From Hamadaea tsunoensis DSM 44101 (lineage in GTDB: Bacteria; Actinomycetota; Actinomycetes; Mycobacteriales; Micromonosporaceae), in assembly GCF_000428945.1 (NCBI RefSeq), contig NZ_AUAX01000014.1, positions 62,001 through 126,000 of the forward strand: 64,000 nucleotides of DNA, read 5' to 3'. The position numbers and the translations under genes were made by a program. The stretch's first letter is position 1. Each line of letters starts with the position of its first letter. The notes beneath the pieces were generated by a model. It ran no database searches. It saw nothing but the letters and a program-made list of their open reading frames with translations, and had not been told where the DNA came from. Positions 58,158-64,000 of the stretch are shown in pieces.

Positions 58158-59491
58158 CAGATGCCTTTCATTCCGAGGTAGAGGTCAGCGCGTTCGAGGA
58201 ATGCGGCGACGGTGGGATCGGTGGCGTGCGGGCGTAGTTGGGTGGCGACGGTGGTGACGCGGTCGTGGATGCGTCCGGAGTCCATACCCTCGGCCCGGTC
58301 GAGCATGCCGTGGCCGATGTGGATGCTGCGGTCGAGGTCGCCCTTGGCGGCCAGGATGAGGGCAAGGCCGGCGAAGCGATGGACCTGGCCGCGCAGGTGA
58401 GTGGCGTTCGCCGTGTGGACCGATTCCTCCGCGTAGGTGAGGGCTGCCGGGAGGTCACCGAGGCGGCGCAGGGCTTCGGCGAGCTGGGTTTCGGCCAGGC
58501 CGGGCAGGACGTAGGAGGCTTCGTCGTGTTCGTGAGGCCGGTCGAGGCGCGCCGCGGTTGATTCGGTGGTGCGCAGGTGCGGCAGGCTCAAGCTGGCGTC
58601 GCCCATGCGCGCGTATGCCTTCCCGGCGAGGGCATGCAGGTCGAGAGTGAGAGCCGGCCGTAGGCCGGGTCCGGCGGTACGCAGAGCGCTGTCGGTGTAC
58701 TGGACGACGAGGCGGCGGTCGTCCAGGTAGAGGGCCTGATTGGCGAGCAGGGCGACGATGTAGGCGCCGAACTGCCGGTCGCCGGACGCTTTGGCCAGCC
58801 GCAGGGCGGTGTGCAGGTGGGCTTGCGCGTACGGCTGTTCGTCGGCGTCGTAGGCGCAGACGCCGGCCAGGGCGGCCAGGCCGCCGACGGCTCGAAACAG
58901 CTGACGGCCGAGACTGTCGTCGTAGGCCGCCCGCAGGAGCGGAGCGGCCCGCCGGTTCAGCAACGCGACGATCCGAGGACGGACGGGAGCGCCGCCGACC
59001 CGCCGGTACATCTGCTGGTAGTGGTGGCGGGCCTGGCGCAGAACGGTGATGTCGGCGGGGTCGACGCGGCGTTCGCCGAGCCGAGCGACATCGTGGTCGT
59101 CGGGGGGATTGGCCCACTCCCACACCGGGGCCGCGGCCTGTGTTCCGACTAGGAGCTTGCCGGCCGGTCGGGCGTGCTGGTCGCCGCGCCAGACGGCGGT
59201 GGCGCGGTCGATGGTGCCGCTCATGGTGGCGGGCGGATCAGCGCCTGTGCGGGTCATGCCGATGTCGGCGAGGGTGACGTACTGGCCGAGCCGGGCACCG
59301 AGGATCTGGCAGATCAGGTCGGGTACCGGTGGGCGAGGGATGGCGCCGTCGCGGATCCACCGGGCGACGGACGCGTGATCGTAGTGCAGCCGCAGGTCGC
59401 TGGAGCTGGTGTTGAGGTGGCGGGCCAGCCCGGCGTGGGAGATGCCGGCGCGGTCCAGCATCGCCTCCAGCAGAAGGTTGGCGTCAGCCAT
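58157..59491 (-). CDS. HTH-TPR transcriptional regulator
   Basis: 444 residues. N-terminal DNA-binding segment MLDRAGISHAGLARHLNTSSS and YDHASVARWIRDG, followed from ~170 by about six helical TPR-like repeats (AYDDSLGRQLFRAVGGLAALAG; AQAHLHTALRLAKASG; ALTYAEESVHTANATH). Such proteins sense a peptide or small ligand with the TPR part. It is encoded with a Nudix hydrolase and divergent from the glycosyltransferase operon; the palindrome at 59539 lies in the shared promoter region and is its likely target. Confidence 0.82.
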   Translation of the reverse strand: MADANLLLEAMLDRAGISHAGLARHLNTSSSDLRLHYDHASVARWIRDGAIPRPPVPDLICQILGARLGQYVTLADIGMTRTGADPPATMSGTIDRATAVWRGDQHARPAGKLLVGTQAAAPVWEWANPPDDHDVARLGERRVDPADITVLRQARHHYQQMYRRVGGAPVRPRIVALLNRRAAPLLRAAYDDSLGRQLFRAVGGLAALAGVCAYDADEQPYAQAHLHTALRLAKASGDRQFGAYIVALLANQALYLDDRRLVVQYTDSALRTAGPGLRPALTLDLHALAGKAYARMGDASLSLPHLRTTESTAARLDRPHEHDEASYVLPGLAETQLAEALRRLGDLPAALTYAEESVHTANATHLRGQVHRFAGLALILAAKGDLDRSIHIGHGMLDRAEGMDSGRIHDRVTTVATQLRPHATDPTVAAFLERADLYLGMKGI

Positions 59492-59538
59492 CTCTGAAGC
59501 GTACGAAACCCCAGGCCGATGGCGAAGTGTCGCGGCCC

Positions 59539-59589
59539 ATTCACACCCTGTGTGAATCCGGCGCCACGGCCCGCCCGGTTCACACCCTG
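59539..59589. promoter_or_regulatory. ATTCACAC-type palindrome plus extra half-site in the divergent promoter
   Basis: ATTCACACCCTGTGTGAAT (59539-59557) has two perfect 8-bp arms around CCT; a third copy of the half-site, TTCACACCCTG, is at 59579-59589. It lies between the TPR regulator and the GT8 operon. Its sequence differs from the TTAACGTAC element operators, so this operon has a separate regulator. Confidence 0.6.
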
Positions 59590-59670
59590 CCTACTCCGAC
59601 CCCGATGCGATGCCATAGAGCAACCCCGATCAAACCGGTCGGGGCATGCCGAGTATGCCGGGGTGGACTC

Positions 59671-60576
59671 ATGGTGGACACGTGTTCGCAGAACCTTCCG
59701 CTGGCACCGATCGTCTGCGGCATCGACGACGCATACGCCCGACCGCTGTGCGCCTTGATCACCTCGATCGGCGCGGCGCACGCCGAGACCGCCGAGCAGC
59801 CGAGGATGATCATCCTGCATCGCAGGCTGACACCGCAGAGCCGCTCACTGATCGACGCCTGCGCTGCGGACGCGAACCTCGCGTTGCGGTGGCACGAGGT
59901 CGAGCCGGCGGTCGTGACTGGGCCGGTGTCGGGCTGGGTGTCGGCCGCGGCCTACCTGCGGTTCGCGCTGCCCGAGCTCGCCGTCTCGGAGCGGCGGGTG
60001 CTGTATCTGGACGCCGATGTCCTGGTGTTGCGTGACCTGACGCCATTGCTGCGGATGCCGTTGACCGGGATGCCGCTCGCCGCCGTGCAGGATGCCCAGA
60101 ATCCGATCGTCGGGACCGGCCTGGCCCTGCCGGGCTGTGACCGCATCGGGGTGCCCCGCGGTCGGGCGTATTTCAACTCCGGCGTCTTGCTCGCAGATCT
60201 GGAAACCTGCGCGGGGGAGCAGGTGTTCGAGCGGGCCGGCCGGTTTCTGGCCGACTTCCCCGACCAGGTGCTGCTGTGGGATCAGGATGCCCTCAACGTC
60301 GCCGCGGACGATCGGTGGCTGCGGCTGGACCGGCGGTGGAACACCGTCGCCATGTCAGCCCTCGCGCGGATGCCGGGCTTCTTCCACACCACCGCCGAGC
60401 CGCACATGCCTCTCGCCGGGCTCCTGGCCGACGAAGAGACCGCCGCCATTCTGCATTTCACCGGCCCGGTCAAACCCTGGCATCCGGCCTTCCCTGCCGG
60501 TGCGCTGCGTACCCTCTACGAACAGTTCCTGCCACCGGACGTCTTGAGCGACGCGTGCACCGGGGCTGCGCTATGA
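59671..60576 (+). CDS. family 8-type glycosyltransferase
   Basis: 301 residues from ATG 59671; earlier in-frame codons lie in the operator region. GT8 features: VCGIDDAYARPLCALITSI at the start, metal motif D-x-D in YLDADVLVL (~residue 108), FNSGVLLADL, WDQDALN, and the late HFTGPVKPWHP. Retaining galactosyl/glucosyl-type transfer from a nucleotide sugar is expected. First gene of a five-gene coupled run; stop overlaps the next ATG. Confidence 0.88.
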   Translation: MVDTCSQNLPLAPIVCGIDDAYARPLCALITSIGAAHAETAEQPRMIILHRRLTPQSRSLIDACAADANLALRWHEVEPAVVTGPVSGWVSAAAYLRFALPELAVSERRVLYLDADVLVLRDLTPLLRMPLTGMPLAAVQDAQNPIVGTGLALPGCDRIGVPRGRAYFNSGVLLADLETCAGEQVFERAGRFLADFPDQVLLWDQDALNVAADDRWLRLDRRWNTVAMSALARMPGFFHTTAEPHMPLAGLLADEETAAILHFTGPVKPWHPAFPAGALRTLYEQFLPPDVLSDACTGAAL

Positions 60577-62138
60577 CCGCGGCTCGCCGACGGCCTGGAT
60601 GGGCCGACCCGTGGCTGTGGACGGTGGCCGGCGCCGCTGCTCGGCACGCGGTCGGAGCGTGGCGTCTACGCCAGAGCCTCGCCTTTCTGGACGCCTCTCG
60701 TCGCAGCCTCCCAGCCGATGGCCCGTCGAGCGCTTCAGCGCCGGTGCTGCATCTGGTGATTCCCGTGCTCTGGGAACAGCAGCACGTCGCCGGTGCCGTG
60801 CGCTGGTTTGCCGACCTTGCCCAGCAGATCCCCGGCTGTACCGTGACCTTCGTCAGCACCGCCCGCGAGGAACACGAGCGACAGCTGCTGATCGGCCGAC
60901 TCACCGGGCTCACTGCCGCGGCGGTGACCGCCCGTCGTTTCCCGCAGCTCACCCCGGACGACGTCGACCAGCTGAGCAACCTCGCCAGGCTACAGCCACT
61001 TACGGAGGCCGACGCCAGAACCGTGCTCGGCGGCCGTCGGCTCACCGGGGACGTGCTCGACACTGTGCTGGCCGCCCGCCCCCCGGCCGGCGTCGTCCGG
61101 CACGTGCGCTACCCAGGATCCGGTCGCAAGGCCGCCCAGATCAACCACGCCGTCGCCGGCCTCTCCGAGAAGGATCCCGGACTGGCGTACGTCGTGGTCT
61201 ACGACGTGGACTCCCGCCCCGACGTGGCGATGCTGCGGTGCACCATCGAACACCTGCTGCACCGGAAGCAAACGACCGGTCGGTTGCCGCTGGTCGTGCA
61301 GCAGTCAGCCCGGTTTCACACGGCCGGTAGCGCGCGACGTGGTTGGGAGCGGTCGATCTGTCGCGGCTCGGCCACCGTTCAGACACTGTGGACGCTTCGG
61401 CGTGAGATCCCGTCGTTTCGACGGTTTGCGTACGCCGGCGCGCACGCGACGGGCCTTAGCGCGGTGGACGCCGCGCGTCGCGGGCTGGTGCAGACGGTGG
61501 GTCACGGCCTGCTCGTCCGCCTGGATCTGTTCCGGGACCTGGAGGGGATGCCGGAGTACACGACGTTGGACGACCTGCCGTTCGGCTACGCCCTCACGCT
61601 CCGCGGCATTCCCGTCGATGTGCTGCCCGTCTTGCTCGACGCCCCGGCACCCGAACACGCCGCCGAGCTGGTGACGACTCTACGTCGCTGGTGGTCGTCC
61701 TATCTGGACTATCCGGCCTGCGCGAAGGCTGCCTACCGCAACGGTGTCGGAGATCGCGCCGAGCACGCGGCTGCTCTGGCGACCGCCGGTTACCGGGCTG
61801 CCGCGTGGCTGGCGGCCGGACCCGCGACGGCCATCTGCGCCGTCGCGGTCCTACGCCCATCGAGTCGACCGTTGGTACGGCTGCTGGGCGCGGCAGCGCT
61901 ATGGCTGGGCTGCGTAACGCCGGTCCGCATGTCGGCCGCGGCCGAGCCCTTGACGCCAGGACCGGCGAGCCAGGCGCAACAGGCGGTCGAGGTCTTCGCC
62001 GCGTACCTGGTCCGCGGTCTCGGCCCAGCGACCGCCGTCGGGTCCGCCGTGACCCGCCATTTGCGTGGGCGCATCACAGCCGGGCTGGACCTGTCGCCCA
62101 AGACCTATCACCGCAGCTCTCCTCGGGAGGAATCATGA
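60573..62138 (+). CDS. GT-A (family 2-like) glycosyltransferase with C-terminal membrane segment
   Basis: 521 residues. The GT-A start VLHLVIPVLWEQQHVAGAV, nucleotide/acceptor region RYPGSGRKAAQINHAVAGL, and D-x-D in YDVDSRPD (~residue 212) identify a processive-type or GT2-like transferase. A hydrophobic pair near 405-450 (AAAWLAAGPATAICAVAVL; LLGAAALWLGCVTP) suggests membrane attachment. It is coupled to the GT8 gene (ATGA), so the two sugars are probably added in sequence to one acceptor. Confidence 0.82.
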   Translation: MTAARRRPGWADPWLWTVAGAAARHAVGAWRLRQSLAFLDASRRSLPADGPSSASAPVLHLVIPVLWEQQHVAGAVRWFADLAQQIPGCTVTFVSTAREEHERQLLIGRLTGLTAAAVTARRFPQLTPDDVDQLSNLARLQPLTEADARTVLGGRRLTGDVLDTVLAARPPAGVVRHVRYPGSGRKAAQINHAVAGLSEKDPGLAYVVVYDVDSRPDVAMLRCTIEHLLHRKQTTGRLPLVVQQSARFHTAGSARRGWERSICRGSATVQTLWTLRREIPSFRRFAYAGAHATGLSAVDAARRGLVQTVGHGLLVRLDLFRDLEGMPEYTTLDDLPFGYALTLRGIPVDVLPVLLDAPAPEHAAELVTTLRRWWSSYLDYPACAKAAYRNGVGDRAEHAAALATAGYRAAAWLAAGPATAICAVAVLRPSSRPLVRLLGAAALWLGCVTPVRMSAAAEPLTPGPASQAQQAVEVFAAYLVRGLGPATAVGSAVTRHLRGRITAGLDLSPKTYHRSSPREES

Positions 62139-62737
62139 CCGTCACCATCGGGCTGGAAGGCGTCAGCTGCGTCGGCAAGACCACCCTCGCCCGCGAAATT
62201 GCCCAACGCCTGGACGCCGCTGTCGTGGCCTGCTATTACCACATCGCCCCGGACAAAACCCTGCTGCCGCCACCGGACTCCACCACCGCAGCAGCCCAAA
62301 TGGCCGCGTTGACGGTGCTGCTGCAGCTGGAGCAGCACCGCTACCGCCTCGTCCAGAACACCGCATCGCCGGTGGTGATTCTGGATCGGACCGTCGACAC
62401 GCTTCTCGCGCACGCCCACGCCGTGGGCCGCCGGCACGGCTACGACTGCGACGACCACGCCCGCCAGCTCGCCCTGTCCCAGCAGATCGTGGTGCCCGAG
62501 TTGACGCTGCTGCTGACGGCCGGCGACGAGGACCGCGAACGCCGGGCAGCTCGGCGCGTCGGGATGCCCACCTTGTTCTACGCCCCGGACTTCACCCGTG
62601 ACTTCAACGCCTACTTCACGCATCCTCTGGCCAGCCGCGTTGTCGTCCTAGACACCAGCGGCGACGACACGACCACGACCGTCGCCGACCACGCTCTTCA
62701 GATCGTCGCCGACCATTTGACGGCGAGCGTTCGATGA
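62135..62737 (+). CDS. thymidylate-kinase-like P-loop kinase
   Basis: 200 residues from ATG 62135 behind GGGAGGAAT. Walker A GVSCVGKTT at 9-17, then ILDRTVDTLLAHA (DR motif of TMP/deoxynucleoside kinases) and a short lid ERRAARRVG. Length fits a TMK-like enzyme, but nucleobase-specific residues cannot be verified; it may phosphorylate a sugar, nucleoside or cluster intermediate. Overlaps both neighbours by four bases. Confidence 0.82.
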   Translation: MTVTIGLEGVSCVGKTTLAREIAQRLDAAVVACYYHIAPDKTLLPPPDSTTAAAQMAALTVLLQLEQHRYRLVQNTASPVVILDRTVDTLLAHAHAVGRRHGYDCDDHARQLALSQQIVVPELTLLLTAGDEDRERRAARRVGMPTLFYAPDFTRDFNAYFTHPLASRVVVLDTSGDDTTTTVADHALQIVADHLTASVR

Positions 62738-63687
62738 ATACCGTCATCGTCGGTTGCGGGGCGATCGCCGATCGGTGGGCACGAGCGCTCCAGGCCGACG
62801 GCCGTGCCAATGTGGTCGCGGTCGCCGATCCCGACCAGCAGCGCGCCGAGCATTTGGTGCGTCAGCGGTTCCCCGCGGCCGCCGCTGTGGCTGATCTGCG
62901 GCAAGCGCTGGGTGTGACGTCGGCCGACGTGGTGGTGAACTTGACGCCGCCCGACCGGCATCCGCAGATCATCAGCCAGGCACTCGAAGCGGGCCTGCAT
63001 GTGCTGACCGAGAAGCCACTCACGCTGCACCTGGCCGACGCGCTCGACCTGGCCCGCCTGGCGCAGGAACGCAACCTGGTCCTCGCGGTCATGCACAACC
63101 GGGCCCTCGACCCGCGATTCGCCGCCTTCGCCCAGCCGCTGCGCGACCGGGGACCGTACACCGTCAGCGCCGACGTCTCGGTCACGCTGACCACGCCAGG
63201 ATTCCGGGCCGATACCGACCGGCCTGTCCTGACCGACCTGGCCGTGCACGCCTTCGACCAGGTCCAGAGCCTCATCACAGCCGCACCTTTGACGGTCACG
63301 GCGACCGAGATCGGGCTGCCGTTCCTCGCCGATCATTGCAGCCTGGCCACCGTGACCGTCGCCTTCGCTGACGGTTCCGTCCTGGCCTACCGCGGCAGCT
63401 ACACCACAGTCAGCACTCGTGCTGGTGCCTTGGGCCGCTGGCACGTCACCGCAGACGCAGCGTCCGGGCAGTGGGAGGTCGAACCGGCTGCTGTGGGCGC
63501 AGTGCCTGCGTATCAGACGTGCATCACGACCATGATCGACGCCGTCGGAGCCGTGCGCGCCGGTCGACCGCCCGTCCGACCGACGATTGCCCTGCGGTCG
63601 AGCGCGATCCTTGACGCGGCACTGGTCTCAGCCGCCCGGCACGGCCGCACCACGACCATCCACTGCATCCCGCAGGTCGCCTCATGA
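62734..63687 (+). CDS. Gfo/Idh/MocA-family oxidoreductase
   Basis: 317 residues. Rossmann start VIVGCGAIADRWARAL (4-19), VVVNLTPPDRHPQIISQALEAG, and the family signature EKPLTLHLADALDL (~92-105). The C-terminal substrate domain has LTDLAVHAFDQVQSL. Such enzymes oxidise a sugar or inositol hydroxyl with NAD(P), often to prepare amination. It fits a sugar-modifying step in the cluster. Overlaps both neighbours (ATGA). Confidence 0.88.
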   Translation: MNTVIVGCGAIADRWARALQADGRANVVAVADPDQQRAEHLVRQRFPAAAAVADLRQALGVTSADVVVNLTPPDRHPQIISQALEAGLHVLTEKPLTLHLADALDLARLAQERNLVLAVMHNRALDPRFAAFAQPLRDRGPYTVSADVSVTLTTPGFRADTDRPVLTDLAVHAFDQVQSLITAAPLTVTATEIGLPFLADHCSLATVTVAFADGSVLAYRGSYTTVSTRAGALGRWHVTADAASGQWEVEPAAVGAVPAYQTCITTMIDAVGAVRAGRPPVRPTIALRSSAILDAALVSAARHGRTTTIHCIPQVAS

Positions 63688-64000
63688 GCGATCCATCCAG
63701 CGACCGGCGCACCACGGTGACGGCGATTCTGGCCGCCGCCGGGTTTCACGGCCCGCATGCACCGCTGGCGCTGTTCGACCGCGGTCACGACAACCACGTC
63801 TACGCCACCCGCTGCGACGGCATCGACCTTCTGGTCAAGACGCCACGCACCAGCCAGGTCCGCTACAGCACCGCCGCATGGGCGGCCACCCGACTCGCCG
63901 TCGCCGGCGTACCGGGCCCGCGTGTGATCGGCTACAGCGACCAGCTGCTCATCGAAACCCGCTGCCCCGGCACCGCCCTGGCCAACCACCTGCTCAACCC
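63684..64000 (+). CDS. APH/choline-kinase-type phosphotransferase (N-terminal part; cut by window end)
   Basis: The first 105 codons are seen. The beta hairpin ALFDRGHDNHVYATRCDGIDLLVKTPRT (in pieces: DNHVYATRCDG, DLLVKTP) carries the ATP-binding Lys, as in aminoglycoside phosphotransferases; VAGVPGPRVIGYSDQLLIET matches the hinge region. The catalytic HxDxxxxN lies beyond the window. It may phosphorylate the cluster product for self-protection or as a biosynthetic step. Coupled to the oxidoreductase gene. Confidence 0.75.
   Translation, partial: MSDPSSDRRTTVTAILAAAGFHGPHAPLALFDRGHDNHVYATRCDGIDLLVKTPRTSQVRYSTAAWAATRLAVAGVPGPRVIGYSDQLLIETRCPGTALANHLLN

Larger units (their letters stand above)
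39427..64000. mobile_element. integrative element (actinomycete ICE/plasmid type) at tRNA-Lys, right end outside window
   Basis: Integrase, excisionase-like protein, XRE regulator, replication proteins and a Spd-like membrane protein start right behind the tRNA, and codon choice is visibly less GC3-biased than on the left. A repeated operator ties element genes together over at least 14 kb. A direct repeat of the tRNA 3' end was looked for to the right and not seen, so the element is at least 24.5 kb. No FtsK/TraB-type transfer gene is in the visible part; mobility is inferred from the left-end modules. Confidence 0.8.

Noticed and set aside
39427..64000. Second copy of the tRNA-Lys 3' end (right attachment site)
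   Set aside because: Looked for GTTCAAGTCCC followed by GGCGGCGC; none was seen in the window, so no right end is claimed.

Overview
The window is high-GC actinobacterial DNA. Leaderless or GGAGG-preceded genes, frequent GTACGC-type words, many secreted proteins with Ser/Thr/Pro linkers, paired dynamin-like GTPases and a tRNA-Lys(CTT) of actinobacterial type fit Micromonosporaceae (Actinoplanes/Micromonospora relatives). The organism is inferred from style, not identified.

Positions 1-39300 look like ordinary chromosome. After a partial PHP-type hydrolase (3-614) comes a siderophore-iron operon (ATPase, binding lipoprotein, fused double permease, siderophore-interacting flavoprotein; 1261-5997) behind a DmdR/IdeR-like iron box. 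Then follow a DUF559 protein, an OsmC protein and a run of secreted or surface proteins: VWA/Calx-beta, type B carboxylesterase, C39-like peptidase, GH16 glucanase with two discoidin modules, and Tat-type phospholipase C. A TetR regulator and its divergent four-gene operon (17630-19828) share two clear operators. An ~800 bp gene-free block (19834-20627) is a large nested inverted repeat. It is followed by an M4 metalloprotease, two dynamin-like GTPases, two small secreted proteins, TetR/DUF6230/DUF6114 genes, GNAT, TetR, a GGDEF cyclase, a 1234-residue VWD/nidogen secreted protein, an S1 protease, a VOC protein and a RibD-type reductase.

From tRNA-Lys (39354-39426) to the window end the DNA is an integrated element of the actinomycete ICE/plasmid type: tyrosine integrase, XRE regulator, excisionase-like protein, replication proteins, a Spd/DUF2637-like membrane protein, and then cargo. 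No second tRNA 3' end was found, so the element continues past 64000 and its right end is not visible. Cargo: (i) ATP-grasp ligase plus MFS exporter, divergent from a 57-codon ORF and a secreted peptidoglycan-binding protein; (ii) a histidine-decarboxylase-like protein that has lost its PLP lysine; (iii) two unknown proteins; (iv) an XRE / ImmA-like peptidase / DUF6545 membrane protein trio; (v) an MmyB-like regulator; (vi) an asparagine-synthase-like amidotransferase; (vii) a TPR regulator plus Nudix pair; (viii) a tightly coupled run of GT8, GT2-like enzyme, P-loop kinase, Gfo/Idh/MocA oxidoreductase and an APH-type kinase cut by the window end. Together these suggest a small amidated and glycosylated metabolite carried on a mobile element; the product is unknown.

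The most striking unannotated signal is a repeated operator. A 14-bp half-site close to TTAACGTACATACA occurs as an inverted pair with exactly 5 bp between arms at 41507, 48088, 50445 and 55211, and as single or overlapping copies at 50268 and 55509. It lies at the promoters of replication/excision, ATP-grasp/MFS, the degenerate decarboxylase, an unknown protein and the asparagine synthase, so it looks like an element-wide regulon. A second signal is a series of four strong, partly mutually exclusive hairpins at 55275-55451, between the MmyB-like gene and asnB.
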